DNA from: Rubellimicrobium rubrum
Lineage (GTDB): Bacteria; Pseudomonadota; Alphaproteobacteria; Rhodobacterales; Rhodobacteraceae
Assembly: GCF_006152115.1 (NCBI RefSeq)
Contig: NZ_VDFU01000023.1
Coordinates: 1 to 64,000, forward strand
Reading direction: 5' to 3'
Length of the DNA: 64,000 bases
The notes below the pieces were generated by a model that worked only from the letters and a program-made list of their open reading frames with translations, searched no databases and was not told the origin of the DNA. Shown piece by piece: positions 34,513-43,185 of the stretch; the first letter of the stretch is position 1; each line of letters opens with the position of its first letter. The position numbers and the translations under genes are program-made.

Positions 34513-35178
34513 TCATCGATCCCGCTCTGGCTGAGGTATGACAGCTGCTGTCCCGTCCGCCCCACCCATGACCTTGGCCCCCGCTTCCTTCAGCGTGCCG
34601 TCGCCGTTGAGGTACGTGTAGAGCGTGCCCGTGCCGATGCCGAACCGCTTGGCGATGGCTTGTGCCGTCTCGTCGGTGTTGGCCAGGAGCGCCTGCGCGG
34701 CCTTGAGCGTAGCCCTGTCCATCTTACGAGGCCGGCCGCCCTTGCGCCCCCGGGCCCGGGCGGCGGCCAGACCCGCCCGCGTGCGCTCGGCAATGAGCTC
34801 GCGCTCGAACTCGGCAAAGGCGGCGAAGACGCCAAAGAACAGCCGCCCGTTGGCGGTGGTGGTGTCGATCTGCGCGCCAGCCCCGATGAGGACCTTGAAG
34901 CCCACCCCGCGCGTGCGAAGGTCGTCCACGGTGGTCACCAGGTGCTTGAGGTCGCGTCCCAGCCGGTCGAGCTTCCAGACCACGAGCGTGTTGCCGGGCT
35001 GGAGCGCCTTGAGGCAGGCCAGGAGCCCGGGGCGGGCGTCATGCCGCCCCGAGGCGAGGTCCTCGTACACACGGTCCCCTTGCACACCGGCCGCGAGCAA
35101 GGCGTCGCGCTGAGGGTCCAGCGTCTGGCTGCCGTCCGCCTTGGACACCCGCATGTAGCCCAGCAGCAAATCTGTCAT
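34513..35178 (-). CDS. Serine recombinase, Pin/Hin-type invertase-resolvase
   Basis: A 221-residue intact recombinase. The catalytic N-terminus is LLLGYMRVSKADGSQTLDPQ with the active Ser, followed by WKLDRLGRDLKHLVTTVDDL with the Arg residues of the active site, GVFAAFAEFERELIAERTRA, the hinge RARGRKGGRPRKM and a C-terminal helix-turn-helix (AQAIAKRFGIGTGTLYTYL). GGAGGG lies six bases before the ATG at 35178. It resembles Tn3-family resolvases or phage invertases. Remnants of related genes occur at 11807, 49482, 49643 and 52839, so this may be the surviving member of a transposon family. Confidence 0.92.
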   Translation of the reverse strand: MTDLLLGYMRVSKADGSQTLDPQRDALLAAGVQGDRVYEDLASGRHDARPGLLACLKALQPGNTLVVWKLDRLGRDLKHLVTTVDDLRTRGVGFKVLIGAGAQIDTTTANGRLFFGVFAAFAEFERELIAERTRAGLAAARARGRKGGRPRKMDRATLKAAQALLANTDETAQAIAKRFGIGTGTLYTYLNGDGTLKEAGAKVMGGADGTAAVIPQPERDR

Positions 35179-35587
35179 CCCGATCCCTCCCTCACTGCGA
35201 TGCGGTCCGGTTGCCTGACCCTGACCTGAGTCGCTCGAAAACACGCGCTGAGACCATTTAATCGCGCACAGTAACCGGAACGGGTTTCCGAGTGGAAGGC
35301 AAGCCCTTGCGCGGCCATGTTGCCGGAGCGCCTGCAAACGGTCGTTTTCTGAGCGGGGATGAACCGACGACACGGACCTGCCGGTTTAAATGAGGCCGCT
35401 CCGACCTGCAAGGCTGCTGAGTCTCATTCCGCCCATCCGGATCACATCGGACCATGATGACCGCCAAGCAGGTTCAACGCTGACGCCGGATCAGACCTAC
35501 CATGAACATAGTGCCTGAAGCACAGGTTGATACCTAAGCAACGACTCAGTTAAAGTGTGCTAAGTAGGTCAGCCGGAGCGTCGAGCC
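35179..35587. other. Intergenic, possible recombination site region
   Basis: About 400 bases between the divergent recombinase and vapB genes. Recombinases of this type usually act at a res or inversion site next to their gene, so a site may lie here, but I found no clear pair of crossover-like inverted repeats. The vapB promoter should lie near 35530-35570. Confidence 0.35.
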
Positions 35588-35836
35588 ATGCCATCGCAGC
35601 GGGTCAAGATCGTGGAAGGGGGCAAGCTGGTGATCCCGGCCGCGTTCCGGCGAGAGATGGGCATTGCCCCGGGCGATACCGTCGTGGTCGAGCTGGACGC
35701 AGGCGAGCTCCGGGTGCGTTCGCTGTCATCTGCCATCCGGCAGGTGCAGGCCCGGATGCGGGAGCTCAACCCCGAGGGGCGGCTCCTGTCCGATGAGCTG
35801 ATCGCAGACAGGCGGGCGGAGGCGGCTCGTGAGTGA
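35588..35836 (+). CDS. vapB: VapB antitoxin, SpoVT/AbrB fold
   Basis: An 82-residue protein. The N-terminal AbrB swapped-hairpin domain reads RVKIVEGGKLVIPAAFRREM and IAPGDTVVVELDAGELRVRS. The C-terminal helix (AIRQVQARMRELNPEGRLLS) should wrap the toxin. It overlaps vapC by eight bases, the normal order antitoxin then toxin. Such antitoxins bind their own promoter and autoregulate the pair. CGGAG lies nine bases upstream of the ATG. Confidence 0.9.
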   Translation: MPSQRVKIVEGGKLVIPAAFRREMGIAPGDTVVVELDAGELRVRSLSSAIRQVQARMRELNPEGRLLSDELIADRRAEAARE

Positions 35837-36269
35837 CGTGATCGGAGCTGAGACGGGTGACGTGGCCAGACCAGGCGGGCAGGGCGCTTACGTCCTCGAC
35901 GCCTCTGCGCTCCTGTGCCTCATCAACGGTGAGCCTGGCGCCGATCGCGTGGCTGGCGTGCTGTCCCAGGCCGTCATCTCGGCCGTGAACTTGGCCGAGG
36001 TGGCCACCAAGCTGAACGAGCTCGGCGCCGATGTCGCCACCGCCCGCGCCCTTCTCGCGCCGCTCCACCTGGTCGTAGTGCCCTTTGACGAGGTCGTGGC
36101 CTTTGCCACGGGCGCGCTGCGGACCGCGACACGGGGCCAGGGCTTGTCCTTGGGCGACCGCGCCTGCCTAGCCTTAGGCGCGAGCCGGGGCGCCACGGTT
36201 CTGAGCACGGACGAGGCCTGGACGGGCGTGGCTGACCGCGCCGGAGTGGCCGTGGAGATGCTCCGCTGA
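35829..36269 (+). CDS. vapC: VapC toxin, PIN-domain ribonuclease
   Basis: A 146-residue PIN-domain protein. The acidic active-site residues are all visible: Asp in AYVLDASALLCLINGEPGA, Glu in SAVNLAEVATKLNELG, Asp in LSLGDRACLALGASRG and Asp in VLSTDEAW. The start is GTG at 35829, inside the vapB tail, so the pair is translationally coupled. The first 20 residues (DVIGAETGDVARPGGQG) are an N-terminal extension compared with typical VapC. VapC toxins cut initiator tRNA, other tRNAs or rRNA. The target is unknown here. Confidence 0.92.
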   Translation: MSDVIGAETGDVARPGGQGAYVLDASALLCLINGEPGADRVAGVLSQAVISAVNLAEVATKLNELGADVATARALLAPLHLVVVPFDEVVAFATGALRTATRGQGLSLGDRACLALGASRGATVLSTDEAWTGVADRAGVAVEMLR

Positions 36270-36297
36270 GCGGTCTCCGGTTTCGACGACATGCGAC

Positions 36298-36316
36298 GGG
36301 TCGCCTTTGGCGACCC
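36298..36316. terminator. 8-bp hairpin between convergent vapC and azoR
   Basis: GGGTCGCC-TTT-GGCGACCC is a perfect 8-bp stem with a 3-base loop, placed between two converging genes. It could stop transcription from both sides. No long U-tract follows on the plus strand. Confidence 0.5.
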
Positions 36317-36367
36317 TGATGCGTCCGCAACCCTCGTCGTCCACCCGATGGAAGCGGGCCGTGAGCG

Positions 36368-37003
36368 TTACGCGGCGAGCAGTTGGATCCGCAAGCGGTC
36401 GATCTGCTCCTGCGCCGAAACCATCGCCTGTTCCACCGCCTGCGGCCCCATGCTGGTGCCCTCGGCGCGAACGATCTCCACCTTGGTGATGCCCCAAAAG
36501 CCGAGCACGCCGCGCAGGTAGGACTCCTGGTGGTCGACCATGGCCTCCAGCGGCGTGCCGGCATACATCCCGCCCCGCGAGGAGGCGATCACGACGCGCT
36601 TGCCCCCGGCCAGACCGACCGGACCTGTCTCGGTGTACTGGAAGGTGCGGCCCGCTTGGGAGAGGCGGTCGACCCAGGCTTTCAGTTGCGTGGGAAGGCT
36701 GAAGTTGTACATGGGCGCCCCGATCACGACGGTGTCAGCGGCCAGGAACTCTTCCAGCAGTTCCTCGGAGAGTGCGACCTGCGCCCGCTCCTCTTCGCTC
36801 AGGCCGGTGAGGTCGCCCGAGCGCATGGCCATCATCACGCGCCCGGTCAGGTGGGCGGGCGGCGCATCGGCCAGGTCGCGATAGGTGACCAGCCCCTCCG
36901 GATGGTTCTGCTGCAAAGCGTCGACAATGGCGGCGGTCAGCTTGCGCGAGGTCGAGACCTCACCGAGCACGCTGGAGTCGATGTGAAGAAGCGTCTTGGT
37001 CAT
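36368..37003 (-). CDS. azoR: FMN-dependent NADH-azoreductase
   Basis: A 211-residue flavodoxin-fold protein of the AzoR family. The FMN-phosphate loop is LLHIDSSVLGEVSTSRKL, the flavin-contacting segment is VVIGAPMYNFSLPTQLKAW, and the second loop is VVIASSRGGMYAGTPLE. The length equals the family norm (about 201). It reduces azo dyes and quinones with NADH in the cytoplasm. GGAGAT lies before the ATG at 37003. It is divergent from a LysR gene 129 bases away, a common arrangement in which the regulator controls the reductase. Confidence 0.92.
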   Translation of the reverse strand: MTKTLLHIDSSVLGEVSTSRKLTAAIVDALQQNHPEGLVTYRDLADAPPAHLTGRVMMAMRSGDLTGLSEEERAQVALSEELLEEFLAADTVVIGAPMYNFSLPTQLKAWVDRLSQAGRTFQYTETGPVGLAGGKRVVIASSRGGMYAGTPLEAMVDHQESYLRGVLGFWGITKVEIVRAEGTSMGPQAVEQAMVSAQEQIDRLRIQLLAA

Positions 37004-37132
37004 TGGGGATCTCCGGGCTGACCCAAGGGGTCGTCGTTGCTGTCCCGGTGGATATACAGGCCGAACAATGTTGCCTTTAGTGGGCCTCAGTGAGCATGTG
37101 TGTTCCATTCATGGGACGATGATGCGACGGCT

Positions 37133-38029
37133 ATGCAGGACCTCAATGACCTTTACCTCTTTGCCAAGGTGGTGGAGCACAGGGGCTTCTCGCCCGCAGG
37201 CCGGGCGCTCGGCATGCCCAAGTCCACCCTGAGCCGGCGCGTGTCCCTGCTGGAGGAGAGGCTAGGCGTGCGGCTCCTCCAGCGCTCGACGCGCCGCTTC
37301 ACCGTCACGGAAGTCGGACAGGACTTCGTCCAGCACTGCCTGGCCATGGTGGCCGAAGCCGAGGCGGCCCAGGAGGCGGTCGAGCGCGTTCAGGCCGAGC
37401 CGCGGGGGCTTATTCGGGTGAGCTGCCCCATCCCACTCAGCCTGGCCACCGTGGCCCCCCTGGTAGCGCGGTTCCTCGCGCAGCATCCGGGTGTGCGCAT
37501 CCACTATGAGGTGACGGGCCGGCGGGTGGACGTCATCGAGGAGGGCTTTGACGTGGCAATCCGGGTCCGTCCGCCACCCCTGGAGAACTCGGATCTGGTC
37601 ATGAAAGTATTGGGTGAGAGTGTCTCAGTGCTGGTCGGAAGCCCTGTGCTGCTCAACCGGCTGGGTCGCCCCCAGTCGCCCTCTGACCTTTCGCGCTTTG
37701 AGAGCCTTGGCATGATCCTGACCGTCGGCGAGCACGCCTGGCGGCTGACTGGGCCGGATGGGACGGTGCAGGACGTGCCCCACCAGCCGCGCCTGACCAC
37801 CGATGACATGGAAACCTTGCGCCAAGCCGCGCTGGAGGGTGTCGGCATCGTGCAGTTGCCGGACTACATCGTCGCGCACGACATCGCCGACGGAGGGCTG
37901 GAGGTGCTGCTGCCCAACTGGTCGGCCGCGAGAGGCATTACTCATGCCGTGTTTCCGTCCCGGCGTGGCCTCCTGCCCGCCGTGCGCCACTTCATCGACT
38001 TTCTGGCGGCCGAGATGCGGGATACCTGA
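37133..38029 (+). CDS. LysR-family transcriptional regulator
   Basis: A 298-residue LysR protein. The helix-turn-helix region is LFAKVVEHRGFSPAGRALGM with PKSTLSRRVSLLEERLGVRL, followed by the effector domain (residues about 90-290; GLIRVSCPIPLSLATVAPLV). ATG at 37133 is preferred to one at 37100 because it matches the usual LysR N-terminus (MQDLNDLYLFAKVVE). It is divergent from azoR, with which it shares a short promoter region, and is probably the regulator of azoR in response to quinone or azo compounds. Confidence 0.92.
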   Translation: MQDLNDLYLFAKVVEHRGFSPAGRALGMPKSTLSRRVSLLEERLGVRLLQRSTRRFTVTEVGQDFVQHCLAMVAEAEAAQEAVERVQAEPRGLIRVSCPIPLSLATVAPLVARFLAQHPGVRIHYEVTGRRVDVIEEGFDVAIRVRPPPLENSDLVMKVLGESVSVLVGSPVLLNRLGRPQSPSDLSRFESLGMILTVGEHAWRLTGPDGTVQDVPHQPRLTTDDMETLRQAALEGVGIVQLPDYIVAHDIADGGLEVLLPNWSAARGITHAVFPSRRGLLPAVRHFIDFLAAEMRDT

Positions 38030-38140
38030 TGAACTGCTCCCGCTTGCCTCTCACAGGCTTGCCTGCGTGGAGCGTCTTAGGCCTGCAATCACCCAACCAA
38101 GTACCCCTAATGACAGCAGCCGTGAGCTGGGATGTCAGGA

Positions 38141-39721
38141 ATACGAACGAGGCTGTTGAAAAAGGCTCTGTGTCGGCGAGGTGCGCCGTGATTCACTATT
38201 CCTGACGTGGTGTGGTGACGGGGCACTGCCATGATGGGACAACAGGTCGAGCAGGCGGCATTGTTCTATGAGTTCCGCCTTGAGGAGCGAGTGCCTGAAG
38301 GCCATCTGCTCCGTCGGGTCGACGCCATCCTCGACCTCAGCTTCGTGCGCGAGCACATGGCGCCTCACTACAGCACCATAGGCCGGCCATCGGTCTGTCC
38401 CGAGCTGATGGTTCGCATGCTGCTTGTGGGCTACCTTTACGGTCTCCGGTCCGAGCGGCGCCTCTGCGAGGAGGTGGATCTCAACCTGGCCTACCGCTGG
38501 TTTTGCCGCCTCGGGCTGGAAGGTCGGGTGCCGGACCACTCCACCTTCACCAAGGCCCGGCACGGGCGCTTCCGCGACAGCGGCCTGTTGCGGGAAGTGT
38601 TCGAGCGGCTGGTTGAGCAGTGCCTCCGGGCCGGGCTCGCCTCGGTCGAGCACGTCGCGGTGGATGGCTCTCATGTGCTGGCCTCGGCCGATCCCTATCG
38701 GCGCGTCGCCCGTAGGGACGAGCTGCCCCGAGAAGCTGCATCCCGGGCGGTGCGGGAGTACTGGGAAGGCTTGGACGAGACGGCTCCTGACCTAGAGGGC
38801 GTCGAGCGCACCGCCCCAAAGCACGTGTCGATGACCGACCCCGCCGCGGCCTGGAGCATCAAGCACGGCCCAGGCCGCTTCGCCTACGGGCTCAACGCGG
38901 TGGTTGACACCGCCTCAGGCATCATCCTGGATGTGGAGGCCGCGCCCGCCCGGCTGGGCGACGAGCCCAAGGCGTCGCGGATCATGGTCGAGCGGCTGCG
39001 CAAGCGGCACGGCCTCGCGCCGCGGGTTCTGACGGCCGACAAGGCCTACGGCTCGGGGCCCCATCTCGCGTGGCTCCGGGACAGGGGCATTGAGGCCCAC
39101 ATCCGGGTGATCGAGCACCTGGAGCGCCATGAGCGCCGCCGGCAAACGGCGGGCCAGCTGCCTCGCAGCGCCTTCACCTACGACGCGGTCTTCGACAGCA
39201 CCATCTGCCCGCAAGGTGCCCGGCTCGCGGCCACGAAGGGCGACGGCTCGATTGTTCAGTATGTCTCGAGCGTGAAGGACTGCCGGCCCTGTCCGATCAG
39301 GGCCGGCTGCACGTCCGGCCTGCGTCGGAAAGTGAACCGTTCGCGATACGAGGACGTGCGCCAGGAGGTGCTGGCTCGCGAGGCAACCCCAACCTTCCAG
39401 GCCTCCTTGCGCCTGCGCCGCCGGATCGAGCGCCTGTTCGCCTGCATCAAGCACAATGACGGGCTGCACAGACTGCGACTGCGTGGCCTGCGCGGTGCCG
39501 GCGAGCAGTTCCTGCTGGCCGCCACGGCGCGCAACCTCAAGCACATGGCCATGGCGCTCACGAGGGCTGAACCGATAAGCGGCTGATCCGGCCCAGACGG
39601 GCCACCGCCCGTCAGAAGACCTCGCACGGCAGGCGCGTCATTCCACGAAGACCCAGACATCTATGGCCGAGATAGCCGCCCTTGGGCCATGCAGCCGACT
39701 TCTTCAACAGCCTCGTTCGTA
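38141..39721 (+). mobile_element. Intact IS1182-family insertion sequence
   Basis: ATACGAACGAGGCTGTTGAA (38141-38160) recurs as a perfect reverse complement at 39702-39721. Between these ends lies a full transposase gene. Element length is 1581 bp. It is the only structurally complete IS in the window and looks recent. It separates the LysR/AzoR pair from the lytic transglycosylase. Target duplications were not resolved. Confidence 0.88.
38231..39586 (+). CDS. IS1182-family transposase
   Basis: A 451-residue DDE transposase with no internal stop. The N-terminal domain is FYEFRLEERVPEGHLLRRVD and GRPSVCPELMVRMLLVGYLY. The first catalytic Asp is in HVAVDGSHVLASADPYRR, the second in VLTADKAYGSGPHLAWL, and the Glu is in RRRIERLFACIKHNDGLHRL. 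A Cys-rich stretch (CRPCPIRAGC) is typical of the family. It is closely related in plan to the broken copy at 10279-11616, where the Glu codon of FYEFRLE has become TAG. Confidence 0.95.
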   Translation: MMGQQVEQAALFYEFRLEERVPEGHLLRRVDAILDLSFVREHMAPHYSTIGRPSVCPELMVRMLLVGYLYGLRSERRLCEEVDLNLAYRWFCRLGLEGRVPDHSTFTKARHGRFRDSGLLREVFERLVEQCLRAGLASVEHVAVDGSHVLASADPYRRVARRDELPREAASRAVREYWEGLDETAPDLEGVERTAPKHVSMTDPAAAWSIKHGPGRFAYGLNAVVDTASGIILDVEAAPARLGDEPKASRIMVERLRKRHGLAPRVLTADKAYGSGPHLAWLRDRGIEAHIRVIEHLERHERRRQTAGQLPRSAFTYDAVFDSTICPQGARLAATKGDGSIVQYVSSVKDCRPCPIRAGCTSGLRRKVNRSRYEDVRQEVLAREATPTFQASLRLRRRIERLFACIKHNDGLHRLRLRGLRGAGEQFLLAATARNLKHMAMALTRAEPISG

Positions 39722-39930
39722 TGTTTGACACCAAAGGACATCGAGCTGTTCTGCTGGTATCCGACTCGCTTCCAGCCACGTGAGGCGGTGCCTAGTTCTT
39801 TCGTCCGCCTTCCTTGCGAGAGAGAGGGCCGGCCTTCTAAGCGCCGCACAGGAGGTTCGGCTTCAACAGACAGTGCGGAGGTCGTGGGTTTTGCTGGTAG
39901 CACGGCTCGGAGAGGCTAGGTTGGTGCGCC

Positions 39931-40883
39931 ATGCGCTTCCCCCTCCTTCTTCTCCTCGCGCTCGACTCTCCCGCCCTGGCGCAGACGGGAGCGCTGTCGG
40001 GTTTGTCCTTGGTGGAGCCGGTCGCGGCCGCCCCGGCCGTGCGCCCCAGACGCGGCCGGCGGAGGAGCAGCGCTGTACGGCCGACGGACGGGTCTGTATC
40101 CGCGAGGCGAGCTACGCCGAGGACGTGTGCCGCGTGATCGAGGAGGCAGCCGAGGCCGAGGAGCTCGACGCGGTCTTCTTTGCGCGGCTTCTATGGCGCG
40201 AGAGCCTGTTCGACGCCTCGGCCGTGAGCCATGCAGGCGCGCAGGGGATCGCGCAGTTCATGCCGGGGACGGCGCGGCTTCGGGGCCTTCAGGACCCCTT
40301 CAACCCGGCAGAGGCGATCCTGGCCTCGGCCGACTACCTCAAGAATCTCGAGCGGGAGTTCGGCAACCTCGGCATGGCCGCGGTGGCCTACAACGCGGGC
40401 GAGCAGCGCGCGGCGCGGTTCCTGGCGGGCGAGACGGGTATTCCGCGTGAGACGCGGGCCTATGTGGCGGCGATCACGGGCCATTCGGGCGAGAAATGGC
40501 GTAAGGCCGTCCGCGACGACAGCCCCGCTCTCGCCCTCGACCTGGCGCTCGACCCCAGCGCTCCCTTCCGCGAGGCCTGCCTCCAGAAGGCCGTCGTACG
40601 CGACTTTCCTTCCTTCGCGCCCGCGGCCGAGCCCGAGCCGGAGTTGCTGCCCTGGGGCGTGATCCTGGCCGCGCAGGGGTCCCGAGAGACGGCGGAGCGG
40701 CAGGTAGCGAGCCTCGCCGGGCTTATCCCGGGGGAGCGTATCGACCATGTGCGGATGCGCGTGCCGGGCTCGGCGCAAAGGCGGCACGTGGCGCAGGTGG
40801 GCCGCGAGACGCGGGAAGCGGCGGAAGCGCTGTGCGGGCAGATCAGGGCCGGCGGGGCCGCGTGCATCGTGCTGCGGAACTGA
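39931..40883 (+). pseudogene. Lytic transglycosylase with a SPOR-like C-terminus, apparent frameshift
   Basis: ATG at 39931 opens a signal peptide (MRFPLLLLLALDSPALAQ). Near 40045 the frame must shift by one base to continue EEQRCTADGRVCIREASYA and the SLT domain: FFARLLWRESLFDASAVSHA (catalytic Glu), GAQGIAQFMPGTARLRGL and NLGMAAVAYNAGEQRAARFL. The last 75 residues (WGVILAAQGSRETAERQVAS through CIVLRN) resemble a SPOR domain, which binds denuded septal glycan. The indel lies in a GC-rich linker and could be a sequencing error. If real, no exported enzyme is made. Confidence 0.85.
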
Positions 40884-41213
40884 GCCGGTCAGATCGTTTG
40901 AGGAGATCTTGCCGGTCCGCTCGGTGCCCCGAGCTGTGCGGAAAGGTGCCTTTGGTCCGCTCTGCCGAGCACTGCAACCCCAATGGGTCATCGAGCACAA
41001 AGGTGGTGCCTGACGTACCCTCGCCAGTTCCGTTCAGCAGACAGGCGTCTGCTGGCATAGGGTAGGCCAACGAGGATCGGAGCAGCGAAGGGTGGATTGC
41101 AGCGGGATCGGCCGGGTCCTCCGGTCCAAGTGGCTCGGCCATGATGTGATGTCTCAACATGGGTGGGATGGTGTAAGCTTCTCGGGCACCAGTCAGGGCG
41201 CAAAGGAACGACG
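40884..41213. other. Intergenic, no gene recognised
   Basis: About 330 bases between the transglycosylase and the esterase unit. A minus-strand frame exists here but has no ribosome binding site or family features. The esterase promoter is expected in this gap. Confidence 0.4.
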
Positions 41214-41330
41214 ATGAGCACTCTCGTCTGTGAGGGGCACCTCCTCGTCACCTTGGTCATCCGCGGACCCCGCTCCGCGATGCGCCCTGGCTCAGGTGAC
41301 CATGCCTGGTTCAAGGAGCAGCAGCGATGA
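41214..41330 (+). CDS. Possible 38-residue leader ORF coupled to the GDSL gene
   Basis: AAGGA lies five bases before ATG at 41214. The peptide (STLVCEGHLLVTLVIRG, then SAMRPGSGDHAWFKEQQR) ends with a TGA that overlaps the next ATG by ATGA (41327-41330). Such overlap usually reflects translational coupling. A leader-peptide role is possible, and no family was recognised. Confidence 0.4.
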   Translation: MSTLVCEGHLLVTLVIRGPRSAMRPGSGDHAWFKEQQR

Positions 41331-42833
41331 GTGTCTCAGCCACTTCTGATCTGACGGGGCCTGTTTACTTCTTCGGCGACAGCGACCGACAGCGGCAACC
41401 TGTTCGCCGCAGCGCAAGGGCTCGTCACCGAACAGGCTCTCCTGGCCTATGTTGGCGCGGGCGGCCGGATCAGTGATGGGCCGACTTGCGCCGAGTACGT
41501 GGACGACCTTCTCGGCCGTCCTGAAGGCGGCAACTATGCCTTCGCCGGGGCCGAGGCGGCGGGCAGCCAGCGGCTGGGGGACTTCATCGACGAGTTCAGC
41601 GGCGGAGGCGCGCTTCTGGTACTAGAGACCGACACCCGGCTCGACTTCGACATCGACCTGGGCGCTCAGATCGATCGCTTTGCGACTGACACTGCAGGTG
41701 CCTCACTCGGGGATGCCACAGGCTTCATCCTGATTGGCGCCAACGACTATCTGAATGTCCTAGGCGGCGCCAATCCGGCGGTCGTTGTGGCCCGCGCCGT
41801 GGGAGCCACGCTGTTTGGAGCAGTCGAGCTCCTTGGGACCGGGCTCGGTGAGGTCGTGATCTCCACATTGCCCGTGCCTCTCTTCTTCCCCTACTTGAGC
41901 CGTCTGAGCCCGGAGCAGCAGGGGCAAGCCGGCGCCGTCTATGAGGCCTACACCGCCGCCCTGACACAAGGGGTCGAGGCGCTGCAGGCCCTGGGCCAGG
42001 ATGTCCGCCTCCTCGACCTGCGGCCAATCTCGGAAGCCCTTGCCGACGACCCGTCCGGCTTTGGGTTGATTGCCCCCTACGATCTAACCATCAAGGGAGG
42101 CGACCCAGACCAGTTGGCTCCGTACGACCAAGATCAGGTGGCCTTCTGGAACCCGCTGCACCCCTCGGCCGCCACACACGGGATCCTCGGAGCCTACACG
42201 GCCTTTGCTTTGGAGCATGACCCCATAGGCCTGACCGCGGGGTTGGACAGGGTGGCCACGGGGAGCGGAACCGATCTCGTCTTGGGGCTAGGGGGGCACG
42301 ACGTGATCCGCCTTGGGGCGGGTGATGACCTCGGCTTCGGAGGAAGCGGCAAGGACATGATCCGGGCGGGCGAGGGCAACGACCTCGTCTCGGGTGGGTC
42401 TCAGACCGACCTCCTGGAGGGTCAGAGTGGCCGTGACGTCCTGGACGGGGACGAGGGCTCGGACCGGCTTGTGGGCGGACGTGGGAATGATGTCCTCATC
42501 GAAGGGCTGGGCAGCGATCGATGCTACGGCGGACGGGGGGCGGACCAATTCCTCTTCACGCAGGCCGAACTCATCGGCGGGACCACGGGCCATGACAACG
42601 ACGTCTTCGTTGGGGGCAGGGGTGTCGACACGCTCTGGCTCGCACTCAGCGCGGCCAAGGTGGAGGCGCTCGGGGATGCTCTAGCCGGACCTGATCCACA
42701 GGAGGCCCTTGGGGACCTGGGGATCGAAATCCGGGGCATTGAGGACATCAGGGTGGTCACAGGTCGGGCCGGGTTTGACACGCTGTCCGAGGAAGCGTGG
42801 TTCCATCACCCCGACCTTTGGGGACTGGTTTAA
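41327..42833 (+). pseudogene. GDSL (SGNH) esterase with RTX repeats, indel at the nucleophile motif
   Basis: ATG at 41327, with AAGGAG eight bases upstream, starts SVSATSDLTGPVYFFGDS. Directly after GDS the frame changes. The next frame gives TDSGNLFAAAQGLVTEQALL, so the expected G-D-S-L-T-D-S-G-N block has lost two bases at the Leu codon (41384). Downstream, SGNH block III (FILIGANDYLNVLGG) and block V (FWNPLHPSAATHG, catalytic Asp/His region) are intact. RTX repeats follow (GTDLVLGLGGHDVIRLGAGD, GEGNDLVSGG) from about residue 250 of the second frame. Secretion by a type I system is likely for an intact form. If the indel is real, the enzyme is dead. Confidence 0.85.
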
Positions 42834-43185
42834 GGACGAGACGGAGAACACTTCCAGGCGACCCACAGGCACAGAGAACCTGCTGTCCGGCTAAGCTGGG
42901 CCAACCAGTGGATGGTCGATGTCATGAGACGGCCATTCTGTCCCCTTGGGGTCTGAACCCGCTTACGCTGCACTCGACAGGGGCAGAACAAGCCTACTCA
43001 GACGCGCAAAGCTGTCCGACGTTGCTGCTCTGCTGGGGTATACCCTATCTGACGGACATTCGCCCGACCTGTGGCTCTTGCCTAGACCTGCCGCTTGCTG
43101 CGCTAGGTTTGCCGAAGTCAGATGAGGTCCTGCCTGGCGATCACGAGCCATACGGACCTCTTCGATCCATTGGTTGGAGCTAGCA
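42834..43185. other. Intergenic with a GGGTATACCC palindrome
   Basis: About 350 bases before the vWA gene. A perfect 10-bp palindrome, GGGTATACCC, lies at 43036-43045, 141 bp upstream of the vWA start. No gene was recognised. Confidence 0.4.

Noticed and set aside
40843-41160. 105-codon minus-strand frame downstream of the transglycosylase
   Set aside because: It overlaps the end of the transglycosylase, lacks a ribosome binding site and shows no recognisable motif.
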